From Candidatus Heimdallarchaeota archaeon (GTDB taxonomy: Archaea; Asgardarchaeota; Heimdallarchaeia; Heimdallarchaeales; Kariarchaeaceae): 64,000 bases of DNA. Of this stretch, positions 1 through 7,537 are shown piece by piece (the first letter of the stretch is position 1; each line of letters opens with the position of its first letter). Where the stretch lies: positions 682,001 to 746,000 of the forward strand of contig JADCLS010000001.1 in assembly GCA_026702845.1 (NCBI GenBank), given 5' to 3'. Position numbers and translations under genes: made by a program. The notes beneath the pieces were generated by a model, which saw only the letters and a program-made list of their open reading frames with translations, was not told where the DNA came from and did not search any database.

Positions 1-308
1 AAGCTAGCTTCCATGAGTTCTACTGAATCCATATTTGCTCGTAGTATTTTCTTAAATAATAGTTTATGGAGTAAACAAAAAGGAATGCGAAATTACTTCC
101 AAAAATCAAGTATTAGTTCAACATAGTAGATTAATTAGTTCTTTAGCCTGTTAATAAAATTCAATTTTTGTTGATATGATCCACCAATAATTCTTCATAT
201 TTTTATTTTTAAGTTCTTCAGAATAGTTTCTGTTATTTGATAAAATAATCAAGCTTCTATAGCATTTGAATCAAATTTTTATAATCTGCTTATAATCTGA
301 TTACTAGG
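1..308. other. AT-rich leader region without a recognisable gene
   Basis: I find no convincing coding region, RNA gene or long repeat here. The last 35 bases hold TATA-like stretches (TTTTTATAATC around 276-286 and TTATAATCTG around 290-299) that could serve as the promoter of the gene beginning at 309. The rest is low-complexity AT-rich sequence. Confidence 0.5.
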
Positions 309-1172
309 ATGGCCATCTACATTCGTTGTTACAGGAACAACTGTATGGAATTGATTTTCACCGAGGGTAGAAAAAACAAGAAGAGAATACACATTCTAAT
401 CAATCCAAGTGAAGATATTAGACTTCCAACTACTGCATCTGAGGATGAAGCAGAACTCAATCCACAAAGTATTACACATATTCTGGCCATGCAGACTTCG
501 ATTATCCATCCAGAAATGCTTACTAGAACAACAAGAATTGCAGAACAAACCAACCTCCCTATTATCACCAACAAGAAATCTGCCGTTTTCTTCAAAGAAG
601 CAGGGTTATCTGTTAAGCAACTTAGAATCCTAGGCTTTACTGAGGAGGTGATTGATGGTCTGAGCATCGATCCAGTCTATAAAGAGGAACTTCCAGAAGA
701 GACCTTGGATCTGGAGAAAACAGAAGAGGAGGAGGAAGAGATAAAAGAAAAAGAAAAACCATTGAAGAAATTCTCCAAAATTGGCAAGAAATTGGGTCAA
801 CAACTTAATCCAATTCATCTAGCCAAGAATCTACCTAAAAAAGAGGAGAAGCAGGAAGAGGTTGTCATTGATGCAACAAATCCACTTGCAATTATTATAG
901 GTCTCAGTCAAAAGAAAAGCATACTTTTCCCACTAGATAAAAGAGGATTGAAGTATCTCGATAAAACCATTGCTGCTGTTAAACCATATTTGGTTGTAAT
1001 ACCTGAGGTTAATCCCTCAAGAAGTTTCTCGCTATCTGAGATTGAAAAAGTTGTATTCATTGACCCAAATTATACTGCTGAAGAGAAAATGGTAATTCCT
1101 ACTTCACATAATCAGTCTATGCTACATACTACCATTCTTGGTGGGTATCACAAATGGTATGAAGTAGATTAA
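309..1172 (+). CDS. Hypothetical protein, possible degenerate metallo-beta-lactamase-like fold
   Basis: Function not recognised. The N-terminal ~110 residues have a strand pattern (hydrophobic strand, INPSED loop, then ITHILAMQTSIIHPEML followed by a helix and PIITNKKSA) that recalls the start of a metallo-beta-lactamase fold, but the HxHxDH metal motif is missing. An acidic-then-basic low-complexity linker lies at about residues 130-190, and a second alpha/beta part with VVIPEVNP and GGYHKWYEVD follows. There is no signal peptide or TM segment. The start at 309 has no Shine-Dalgarno but sits about 25-30 bases after a TATA-like stretch, so leaderless initiation is possible. Met13 (345) is the alternative and gives a more natural N-terminus. 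The fold assignment is inference only. Confidence 0.55.
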   Translation: MAIYIRCYRNNCMELIFTEGRKNKKRIHILINPSEDIRLPTTASEDEAELNPQSITHILAMQTSIIHPEMLTRTTRIAEQTNLPIITNKKSAVFFKEAGLSVKQLRILGFTEEVIDGLSIDPVYKEELPEETLDLEKTEEEEEEIKEKEKPLKKFSKIGKKLGQQLNPIHLAKNLPKKEEKQEEVVIDATNPLAIIIGLSQKKSILFPLDKRGLKYLDKTIAAVKPYLVVIPEVNPSRSFSLSEIEKVVFIDPNYTAEEKMVIPTSHNQSMLHTTILGGYHKWYEVD

Positions 1173-1220
1173 TCACTCCCTTATACCTAAGTTTATGAAT
1201 CACCTTTTACTTTGTATATT

Positions 1221-1613
1221 ATGCCATTTAAAGTAGAGATAAAGCCTCGTTTTAGGGATACTGATGGACTTGGGCATGTGAACAATGCGGTTTTCTCGAC
1301 TTATCTTGAGGTAGCAAGAAGTGATTGGTATTTAACTATCTTTTCTGATAGTCGACCCCAAGACTTCAATTTTATACTTGCTAGAATTGAGATTAATTTC
1401 AAGAAGCCAATTTTGCTTAGATCCATGGTAACTGTTGAGATGTCAATAGGTCGTATCGGTACTTCTAGCTGGGAATTTGAATATATCATGTATGATAGTA
1501 TATCCAAAGATGTATATGCAGAGGCTAAATCTGTCCAAGTACTTTATGATTATGAAAATCACTCAAAAATATCATTGAAAGAAGAGCATCGAAATATGTT
1601 AGAAAACCTGTAG
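1221..1613 (+). CDS. Hotdog-fold acyl-CoA thioesterase (4HBT/YbgC-like)
   Basis: Predicted to hydrolyse acyl-CoA thioesters in the cytosol. Residues 1-35 carry the family signature: a first strand (VEIKPRFRDTD), then GLGHVNNAVFSTYLEVAR at the start of the central hotdog helix. The Asp of RDTD-x-LGHVNN is the usual catalytic position of YbgC/FadM-like enzymes. The remaining strands (INFKKPILL, TVEMSIGRIGTSSWEFEY, VYAEAKSVQVLYD) match a single 4HBT domain, and 130 residues is the normal length. I chose ATG 1221 over an in-frame TTG at 1212 because the conserved first strand begins right after it. The substrate cannot be read from the sequence. Confidence 0.85.
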   Translation: MPFKVEIKPRFRDTDGLGHVNNAVFSTYLEVARSDWYLTIFSDSRPQDFNFILARIEINFKKPILLRSMVTVEMSIGRIGTSSWEFEYIMYDSISKDVYAEAKSVQVLYDYENHSKISLKEEHRNMLENL

Positions 1614-1837
1614 ACCTATTTTCTTCTGATGTATAAACGTTTTGCTACTAGAAATAAAGGTAACCAGATGGATCCACCAGGTAATAACCATATTAATGCA
1701 TAGATTGATGATTCTTTTGCAAAAGACATCTCTGAAGGAAGGTTAGAAGCGACCTTAATAAATCCTTTTTAATCAAAATAAAGAAATCCAAAATACAATA
1801 ATAGATAATTTATTAATTAAACATGGGAGATGAAAAT

Positions 1838-2716
1838 ATGATGAAGCTCAATCAGTACAGAGATATCATAAGTACCCATCAAAATAAGATCATATTTATC
1901 ACCTTAATACTCAATATAATCTATATTTTGATGACCGATACTACTTCGATGCATAAAATTGTTTTACCCTCAGTGGAAATCTGGTCACTTATTCTTTTGA
2001 TTCCCATTATGGTGCTCATTATTGCTATGGTAGAACCAACAACTGAGCGATGGCAACAAGTTCTTACTATCGCAATTTTCATTTCTACCACGCTTACACT
2101 TCTAAGGGCAATTGACTGGACTTACAATACCACTGTTTATGGCTATGCAGTTTTACTGGGATCCATTGCCACTTTAGTTCCTTTGTACTTAATCAATAAA
2201 GAATCCCTGTTTTATTATCGATTGACGTTAACTGCTATAATTATTATTGATTTGATGAATATACTCCAAATAAATGCCTATAACACATATCTTGGATCAC
2301 TATTTGAATTATTTATTCTCATTTGTATAATCGTCTATCTGTATAACAGCAAATTGAACAAAATGGAGCTTATTATAATAATTTCATTAGCAGTGATCGG
2401 ACTTGGACTCGGTTATTTTCTTACTACGGTTGGAGAAGGTGAGGATAGGCTTGTATTTCTCATTATTGGTACTGTTTTTAGTCAGCTATTAGGTGTATCT
2501 CAGTATTCTATCTTTTTCATTACTCCTCAGATGTTTTTCGCCCTTCATTTTGCAGAAATCTTTGGATTAGGTGTATTTTTAGTACTAAGGAAGAAATCAC
2601 TTATTATTGTGAATATTGTCTTAACAGGATTGGAAGTGACTTTTGCCCCTCTAGTTGCATTAAGGGCCCTAGCTATAATGATTTATCTGAAATTCACGAT
2701 TTCAGCTTCTTCATGA
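1838..2716 (+). CDS. Multi-pass membrane protein of unknown function
   Basis: Hydrophobic protein with about eight or nine predicted TM segments separated by short polar loops (for example MTDTTSMHK, VEPTTERWQQ, TTVGEGEDR). No recognisable catalytic or transport motif was found. Two ATGs in tandem (1838, 1841) follow a GGAGATG Shine-Dalgarno-like sequence at good spacing. An upstream in-frame ATG at 1823 would place that sequence inside the gene, so 1838/1841 is preferred. Its 3' end overlaps the convergent secreted-protein gene by about 23 bases. Function unknown. Confidence 0.6.
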   Translation: MMKLNQYRDIISTHQNKIIFITLILNIIYILMTDTTSMHKIVLPSVEIWSLILLIPIMVLIIAMVEPTTERWQQVLTIAIFISTTLTLLRAIDWTYNTTVYGYAVLLGSIATLVPLYLINKESLFYYRLTLTAIIIIDLMNILQINAYNTYLGSLFELFILICIIVYLYNSKLNKMELIIIISLAVIGLGLGYFLTTVGEGEDRLVFLIIGTVFSQLLGVSQYSIFFITPQMFFALHFAEIFGLGVFLVLRKKSLIIVNIVLTGLEVTFAPLVALRALAIMIYLKFTISASS

Positions 2717-3449
2717 TTACTGTAATTGGGATGGCAACAAAGAAGAAAAGTCCTAAACCTATTTCCTCAGTATTAATTCTTTCTGAATCAAGTTCTAGAG
2801 CAACTGAATCTGTTTGAATCATGAAATAAAAGGCATCAGAAATGGCATGGAACCCAAATAGTGTATTATCCTCTGCATCATAATAGGCCCGATAATGGGT
2901 GAAGACAACAATAACCTCTTCATTTGAATCTAAATGTCGGTCATAGGGTTCTGAATCAGATGGAGAGAAGGGAATACTCATCTCGAAGAAGGATTTATCT
3001 CCGATAATATTGGATGCACTGACCCCATCTATAGTCTCATTCTGTACTTCTTTTGTATCCTGTTTCTCATTTTGATCTGCAAACTGTGAGATCCAAGAGC
3101 TTGTAGTGTAATTGTAGCTATACATGGCAATCTTTCTATCCATTATCTGTGTATCTGAAGGATCTTTCTCTGCAATGGTGATAGCAAAAGCAATTGCACC
3201 CAATTCATCTGTTGCTGGATAATCGATCTCAAGCGCAAGGTGATAATCTGAGGTGTCTCTCCCTACATAAAGTGTTCCTGTCTCCTGTTCTTGGGTATCA
3301 ATATCAGTGAAGGTAATTTGATAACTGTTAGCTTTAGTATACTCTCCTGCACCTTTGGCACCATCCAGGGTCGGAGTAAATAGCTCTGCAGATACTACAT
3401 GTATGGAGCTAAATATGAGAACTATCATCAAAAATCGAATCTTTAACAT
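2694..3449 (-). CDS. Secreted, membrane-anchored CBM9/DOMON-like domain protein
   Basis: Predicted cell-surface protein. Residues 1-21 form a signal peptide (MLKIRF, hydrophobic core, VVSA). The mature part starts with TPTLDGAKGAGEYTKA, the typical opening of CBM9-like/DOMON-like beta-sandwiches (LDG...GEY), followed by strands such as GTLYVGRDTSDYHLALEIDY and a later FFEMSIPFSPSD. A C-terminal TM segment (about residues 227-246) ends in a basic MKKLKS tail, so the domain is probably held outside the membrane. The family often binds sugars or haem; no ligand can be assigned here. It converges on the upstream membrane-protein gene with a ~23-base overlap. Confidence 0.65.
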   Translation of the reverse strand: MLKIRFLMIVLIFSSIHVVSAELFTPTLDGAKGAGEYTKANSYQITFTDIDTQEQETGTLYVGRDTSDYHLALEIDYPATDELGAIAFAITIAEKDPSDTQIMDRKIAMYSYNYTTSSWISQFADQNEKQDTKEVQNETIDGVSASNIIGDKSFFEMSIPFSPSDSEPYDRHLDSNEEVIVVFTHYRAYYDAEDNTLFGFHAISDAFYFMIQTDSVALELDSERINTEEIGLGLFFFVAIPITVIMKKLKS

Positions 3450-3618
3450 GTTGCAATTACTATGGTACTTGTCATCTTAACTTATTCGTGACCATTACAT
3501 CTAATTGAGTATAATTTAATAAAATTTATTCGAAGTATCTTTTTGACATGTGAACTAACGATTCATTTTAATTATAGATCGAGTACTGAAGTGTGAGGAG
3601 ATTAATTTTCTCTTCAAA

Positions 3619-3691
3619 GAGCTGGTAGTTCAGTTGGAAGAATGGCGCACTGCGGATGCGCTGGTCGTGGGTTCAAATCCCACTCAGCTCG
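3619..3691 (+). tRNA. tRNA-Arg (anticodon GCG)
   Basis: A full cloverleaf can be folded by eye. The acceptor stem is GAGCTGG (3619-3625) with TCAGCTC (3684-3690), and the discriminator is G 3691. The D stem is GTTC/GAAT around AGTTGGAA. The anticodon stem is GCGCA/TGCGC with loop CTGCGGA, giving anticodon GCG (3652-3654), which reads CGC/CGU arginine codons. The variable loop is TGGTC. The T stem is GTGGG/CCCAC with loop TTCAAAT. No intron is seen and the CCA end is not encoded, as is common in archaea. Confidence 0.96.
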
Positions 3692-3727
3692 TTATTATTA
3701 ATGGAATGTAATTTTCGATATCCCTAA

Positions 3728-3979
3728 TTATTGCAATTTCCCTTCACTCAAGATTCTACTATAACTCTTCTTTTCTTGTTCTGTTGGTTTATCTATATTC
3801 TCTTTCTCTCTACGATAGAGTAGGATTGATACACCAAGCAATATAATGGATACAAGTAAAAAGGGAAAAACATTAAAATCGATCACTTGCCAAATATAGA
3901 AAACTATGGAGATTGAAGTCAGTACGGTGGTGATAAAAAATATCTGGATTAACATCTGATACAAATCTTTTTTCAGCAT
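3728..3979 (-). CDS. Small two-TM membrane protein
   Basis: An 83-residue protein with two hydrophobic segments (about residues 9-31 and 37-56) joined by a short loop and followed by a basic, charged cytosolic tail (YRREKENIDKPTEQEKKSY). No family was recognised. It lies alone between tRNA-Arg and the TrmB regulator, on the same strand as the regulator. Gene status is likely because of the clean TM pattern and ATG start. Confidence 0.5.
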   Translation of the reverse strand: MLKKDLYQMLIQIFFITTVLTSISIVFYIWQVIDFNVFPFLLVSIILLGVSILLYRREKENIDKPTEQEKKSYSRILSEGKLQ

Positions 3980-4123
3980 CAGTATTCATCGAGTTAAAGA
4001 TACAGATAAGGATAATCCATGCACGTATTTGATAGAGCAATAAATTTGATGAAAAAATGGCTAAGAGGTTGTAATTGTCTATATATTTCTGGATATTTTT
4101 TCTCTAGGGATCAATTTTATACC

Positions 4124-4891
4124 TTATTGACCCTCCTCCCAAAGTCGTTGGTAAATCCACTCAAAGGTTTTTACCAATTGGCTGCTCATGGCAGTTAAGA
4201 CCTTTGTTTCATAGGTATCAGTTCCCATGAAAAATATGTAGAGTTTATTATCTAAGATGATGAAGCTTGAGATGAGCTCAGAATTTGATTTTATGCTGAT
4301 ATTAAGATTCTTGAAGGGAATATAGTGCTTGAAAGCATGCACCATTCGATCTGCCATACTTTGATCAGCATAAAGGTACCGAATATCAAGTTCTTTTTTT
4401 ACAAAAGCAGCCCGAGCTAGGGTTTCTCCACTCTTTTTCCAATCAATTCCTCCCATAGAATTACCAGAAGCTGCAATAAATACTTTTGAATCAATATCCT
4501 TGAGTTCTGATAAATACTTGGCCTCTATATCTTGAAAGGTATAAATCTCAACACCTGGGATAATCACATTGACCGCTCCTTGTCTCCATACTTCGCTTAA
4601 TTGATATCCGAGCTCATCTAATGCATCAATTTTACTCTCCGTCTCCTTTCTTATTTTTTCCTGTATCAGTTCTATCGCCTGTTTAGGAGGGATTACATGA
4701 ATGCCATTTGTTTTTTTATCGATTAGTTGTTTATTTTCTAATTTGGTTAAAATATCATAGATCCTTGTTCTAGGGAGGCCTGTATTCTTTGCTAAGACCA
4801 GGGGATCAGCATTAGGCTGCTCCAATAATGCAGAATAGACTTTCTCCTCATTCTGAGTGAGATTGAGTAAATCAGCTAGGTTAGAACTCAC
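4124..4891 (-). CDS. TrmB-family transcriptional regulator
   Basis: Predicted DNA-binding regulator of the archaeal TrmB family. Residues 1-75 form the winged helix: LTQNEEKVYSALLEQPNADP, then LAKNTGLPRTRIYDILTKLENKQLI (helix-turn-helix and wing), then a coiled region (IQEKIRKETESKIDALDELGY). The C-terminal ~150 residues resemble the phospholipase-D-like effector part of TrmB proteins (VFIAASGNSMGG, ELDIRYLYADQS). In known TrmB proteins this part binds sugars; the ligand here is unknown. The start is GTG at 4891. It lies downstream of the Zn-ribbon membrane protein on the same strand, about 45 bases away, and the two could be co-transcribed. Confidence 0.85.
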   Translation of the reverse strand: MSSNLADLLNLTQNEEKVYSALLEQPNADPLVLAKNTGLPRTRIYDILTKLENKQLIDKKTNGIHVIPPKQAIELIQEKIRKETESKIDALDELGYQLSEVWRQGAVNVIIPGVEIYTFQDIEAKYLSELKDIDSKVFIAASGNSMGGIDWKKSGETLARAAFVKKELDIRYLYADQSMADRMVHAFKHYIPFKNLNISIKSNSELISSFIILDNKLYIFFMGTDTYETKVLTAMSSQLVKTFEWIYQRLWEEGQ

Positions 4892-4936
4892 ATTTGCACT
4901 TCTGATGATATTTATTTATCTGAATAGATTGTATAA

Positions 4937-6031
4937 TCAATTTGAGCTAATTTGAGTGCCGATTTTCTTAAATTTGAAACTGAATAGATTTCTAAGAACA
5001 TTGTACGTGATTTTATCAGATTCAAGAAATCCAAAATACATGAAGGCAACTGAAATAACTTCAGAAATATAAAGTGTACCAAGTTGATATCCAGATAATG
5101 TACCCCCAATTCCGAGTACATATGCACCGATGGCAATATAGAGATTGAACACTCCTTTTTGTAGATCATACTTCCCAGTATTTCTTTTGATAGCACGTTG
5201 CCAAGAAACATAGGAGTAAATTCCTCCACCAATCAAAGCAATAGCACCGGGTACGGTATTAAGTGGAGAGAACAACCGGATCACTGCACGTGGCCCATCA
5301 ACTAAGCCTTGAGGTTGCCACGGAATTCCACTAACTTCTTTCCCCGTTCGGAGGAGGCTCTCCTCAAGAGGGGAAGTCCATACAAAGAAATTCATCAACA
5401 CAAAAATGAAGAGAATATTAATTACAAACAAGTGAGCAAAATTGTCATTCTGAAAGATCTTTTGCCAAAACCTGTTGAAGGAGGAAGATTGATAGCTTTC
5501 AATAAGTTTACCCCATTCACATTCCTTGCACTTCTCCTCCATTTCTTTCTTGCAAGAACTGCAAATGGTTACCGAAGTATTTCTTTTTCGATCAATGAAA
5601 TCAATCACTACATAAACAAGGGATAACAGTATTAGTATGATACTTGGGTAATAGACCCAGTAGAAGATCGGATCTCTAGAGATATACATTGATGAGAATA
5701 ACAACCAAATTCCCCAGAAAATCAGAACTGCCTTGGCAGCATTTCGGCCATGAATTACATTTCTCCTTGTGAAAAGGTAGAGAAGCCCAGCACCCATTAA
5801 GGAAACTTGTATTGCGGCCAGAAGATAATAGGTACGATATACCATTGTATTCCAATTGCCAACGATTAAGCTGACAGCTTCAGCACCTGCGGTAATGCAG
5901 AAGAGAAACATGGAAATGGACCAAAAAAGCTGTTGTGGTTTCCTTTTTCTAAAATATTGCTCAGTTACAGAGACAAAGAAGAGAAAGGATACAGTGGTTG
6001 TGAAAATCGGAAAAATGATTTGCCAATCCAT
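4937..6031 (-). CDS. Multi-pass membrane protein with an internal CxxC...CxxC zinc ribbon
   Basis: Integral membrane protein of 364 residues. About four or five TM segments lie in residues 1-145, followed by a cytosolic loop with C157-x2-C160-x7-C168-x2-C171, spacing expected of a small zinc ribbon. Further TM segments follow in residues ~195-350. I do not recognise the family; the N-terminal half resembles multi-TM sensor modules, but no kinase or other output domain follows. It is divergent from the E2 gene across ~180 bases, so the two may share a regulatory region. Function unknown. Confidence 0.6.
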   Translation of the reverse strand: MDWQIIFPIFTTTVSFLFFVSVTEQYFRKRKPQQLFWSISMFLFCITAGAEAVSLIVGNWNTMVYRTYYLLAAIQVSLMGAGLLYLFTRRNVIHGRNAAKAVLIFWGIWLLFSSMYISRDPIFYWVYYPSIILILLSLVYVVIDFIDRKRNTSVTICSSCKKEMEEKCKECEWGKLIESYQSSSFNRFWQKIFQNDNFAHLFVINILFIFVLMNFFVWTSPLEESLLRTGKEVSGIPWQPQGLVDGPRAVIRLFSPLNTVPGAIALIGGGIYSYVSWQRAIKRNTGKYDLQKGVFNLYIAIGAYVLGIGGTLSGYQLGTLYISEVISVAFMYFGFLESDKITYNVLRNLFSFKFKKIGTQISSN

Positions 6032-6153
6032 AATTGAATTATTTTAAGCATATAATAAAGCATTGTTACAGCTTATTCTAGACAGAGTTGTATATTTGTA
6101 CACTATTTTCTTGAATTTATTTTCTAACTTAAATTATTGCATTTTTGTATTTG

Positions 6154-6184
6154 TGTGTTAGTTATATTTATAAGTAATAACACA
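6154..6184. promoter_or_regulatory. Inverted repeat around a TATA-like element upstream of the E2 gene
   Basis: A perfect 7-base inverted repeat, TGTGTTA (6154-6160) and TAACACA (6178-6184), flanks 17 bases containing TTATATTTATAAG, a good archaeal TATA-like box. The box lies 40-50 bases before the E2 start codon. This is the arrangement expected of an operator over a core promoter. No regulator is known; the assignment is inferred from position and symmetry. Confidence 0.45.
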
Positions 6185-6211
6185 GATTGATTGGTAAGGA
6201 GAACTAATACC

Positions 6212-6745
6212 ATGTCATTGAGAGCACAACGAATTTCGAATGATTACAAGATCCTTAGAGAATTACATAAAAAGAAAGTCATTAAACAGGTGAAGGCTTT
6301 CCCAGGAGATGCCAAGAAGTCTGTTGAACACTTGGCCATCACCTTTGAAGGACCTAAAAATACCCCTTATTCCAAAGGCATGTTCAAATTGGAAGTGAAA
6401 TACGGCCCCAATTACCCGTACAAGCCTCCATATGTGCGTCTTCATACTCCTATCTGGCATCCGAATTTCTGGCCGAACCCAACTGAATATCAGGGTAAGC
6501 GAAATATCTGCTTAGCGTTAGTAGATCAGGAACTAGTAGGTAAACCAGGTGGATGGAGCCCAGCAAAGAATATCGGTACTGTTGTACAGTCGATAATTGC
6601 TATGCTCAACGTAGATGGAGCATTTTTCAATCCAAATGATGTTTTTAATAAAAAGGCAGCACTTCAGGTGATGAAGAATAAGAAGGAGTTCAGCAAGAAG
6701 GCAGAACAGATCACCAAGAAATACGCAAAGAAGGGATGGGATTAG
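6212..6745 (+). CDS. Ubiquitin-conjugating enzyme E2-like protein (UBC fold)
   Basis: Predicted to take activated ubiquitin from an E1 as a thioester and pass it to substrates with an E3. The whole 177 residues form a UBC domain: N-terminal helix (SLRAQRISNDYKILREL), meander strands, YPYKPPYVRLHTPIWHPNF with the HPN triad at 83-85, and catalytic Cys100 in GKRNICLAL. A longer loop (VDQELVGKPGG) is followed by WSPAKNIGTVVQSIIAML, the conserved helix after the active site. Residues 143-177 are a basic C-terminal helix. ATG 6212 is chosen because AAGGAGA precedes it; an in-frame TTG at 6191 would add seven residues. The next gene starts one base after its stop, so E2 and JAMM are surely co-transcribed. 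Confidence 0.95.
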   Translation: MSLRAQRISNDYKILRELHKKKVIKQVKAFPGDAKKSVEHLAITFEGPKNTPYSKGMFKLEVKYGPNYPYKPPYVRLHTPIWHPNFWPNPTEYQGKRNICLALVDQELVGKPGGWSPAKNIGTVVQSIIAMLNVDGAFFNPNDVFNKKAALQVMKNKKEFSKKAEQITKKYAKKGWD

Positions 6746-6746
6746 T

Positions 6747-7499
6747 ATGCAAGGAGTACCTGAAGAGTATCTAGCTCTTCTTGATAGAATAGAGAAGATT
6801 GAGACCAAACTATCCGAGTATGTTGAGGAACTACCTCCAAAGGTGGAATATCTATCAAATTCTGAACATGAAAAGGATCATAATGTAGAACTTGTTGATG
6901 AAGAAGAACTTGATACTCATCCAACCCCACTTGTAAGTGTCAACTCCAAAGCATACCTTAAAATGTCTCTTCATGCTAAGAAATATGCCAATCCTGCTAT
7001 TAAACCTGAGAAGTGGGTTGAGGTCATAGGATTGCTTACTGGGTATGTGAAAAATGAAGGTACACCAATAGAACAGATAGTAGTTACAGATTCATGGCCT
7101 GTGGGTCATGGGGATGCAGTATCTGTGAAGATACTGGGTGGAGAGGCTTTCACAGATATAATAACCAAAATTGCTGGAACCAATGCTTATATTGTTGGTT
7201 GGTACCATTCTCATCCATCCTACGGTCGGTTCATGTCTATAGATGATTATGAAACCCAAGCAAGATATCAGGGATTATGGGAGAAATCTATTGCTATTGT
7301 GGTGGATCCAACTGAGATTTCTAAATCCGATTTTGGGTTCAGTGTTTTCAGAAATACTGAACCTAGGGCGACACTCCAGCAATCATATACTGAATTATCA
7401 TGTGAGCTAGATGGTCTTACTCAGGATGCAGCCCATAATATCATCAATCTGATCCAACCAGCACTACGTGGAGAATCACAGCAATATTTCGAGTTCTGA
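6747..7499 (+). CDS. JAMM/MPN+ metalloprotease, Rpn11-like deubiquitinase
   Basis: Predicted zinc isopeptidase that removes ubiquitin-like modifiers. The MPN domain spans about residues 70-210. Glu92 in VEVIGLLTG is the catalytic Glu, and the JAMM motif is complete: H154-S-H156 then x7, Ser164, x2, Asp167 (HSHPSYGRFMSIDD). Residues 1-65 are an acidic, partly helical extension with a likely coiled coil (LLDRIEKIETKLSEYVEEL). The family includes proteasomal Rpn11 and archaeal ubiquitin-cluster deubiquitinases. It starts one base after the E2 stop and precedes the RING gene, which supports a ubiquitin-related role. No TM segment or signal peptide is seen. Confidence 0.94.
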   Translation: MQGVPEEYLALLDRIEKIETKLSEYVEELPPKVEYLSNSEHEKDHNVELVDEEELDTHPTPLVSVNSKAYLKMSLHAKKYANPAIKPEKWVEVIGLLTGYVKNEGTPIEQIVVTDSWPVGHGDAVSVKILGGEAFTDIITKIAGTNAYIVGWYHSHPSYGRFMSIDDYETQARYQGLWEKSIAIVVDPTEISKSDFGFSVFRNTEPRATLQQSYTELSCELDGLTQDAAHNIINLIQPALRGESQQYFEF

Positions 7500-7537
7500 T
7501 AATGTTGTACATATAGGTGATTGTGTGAGGGGATAGT

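Noticed and set aside
5309..5626. Plus-strand open frame within the Zn-ribbon membrane protein
   Set aside because: It lies opposite a gene with good TM and zinc-ribbon signals and shows no domain of its own.
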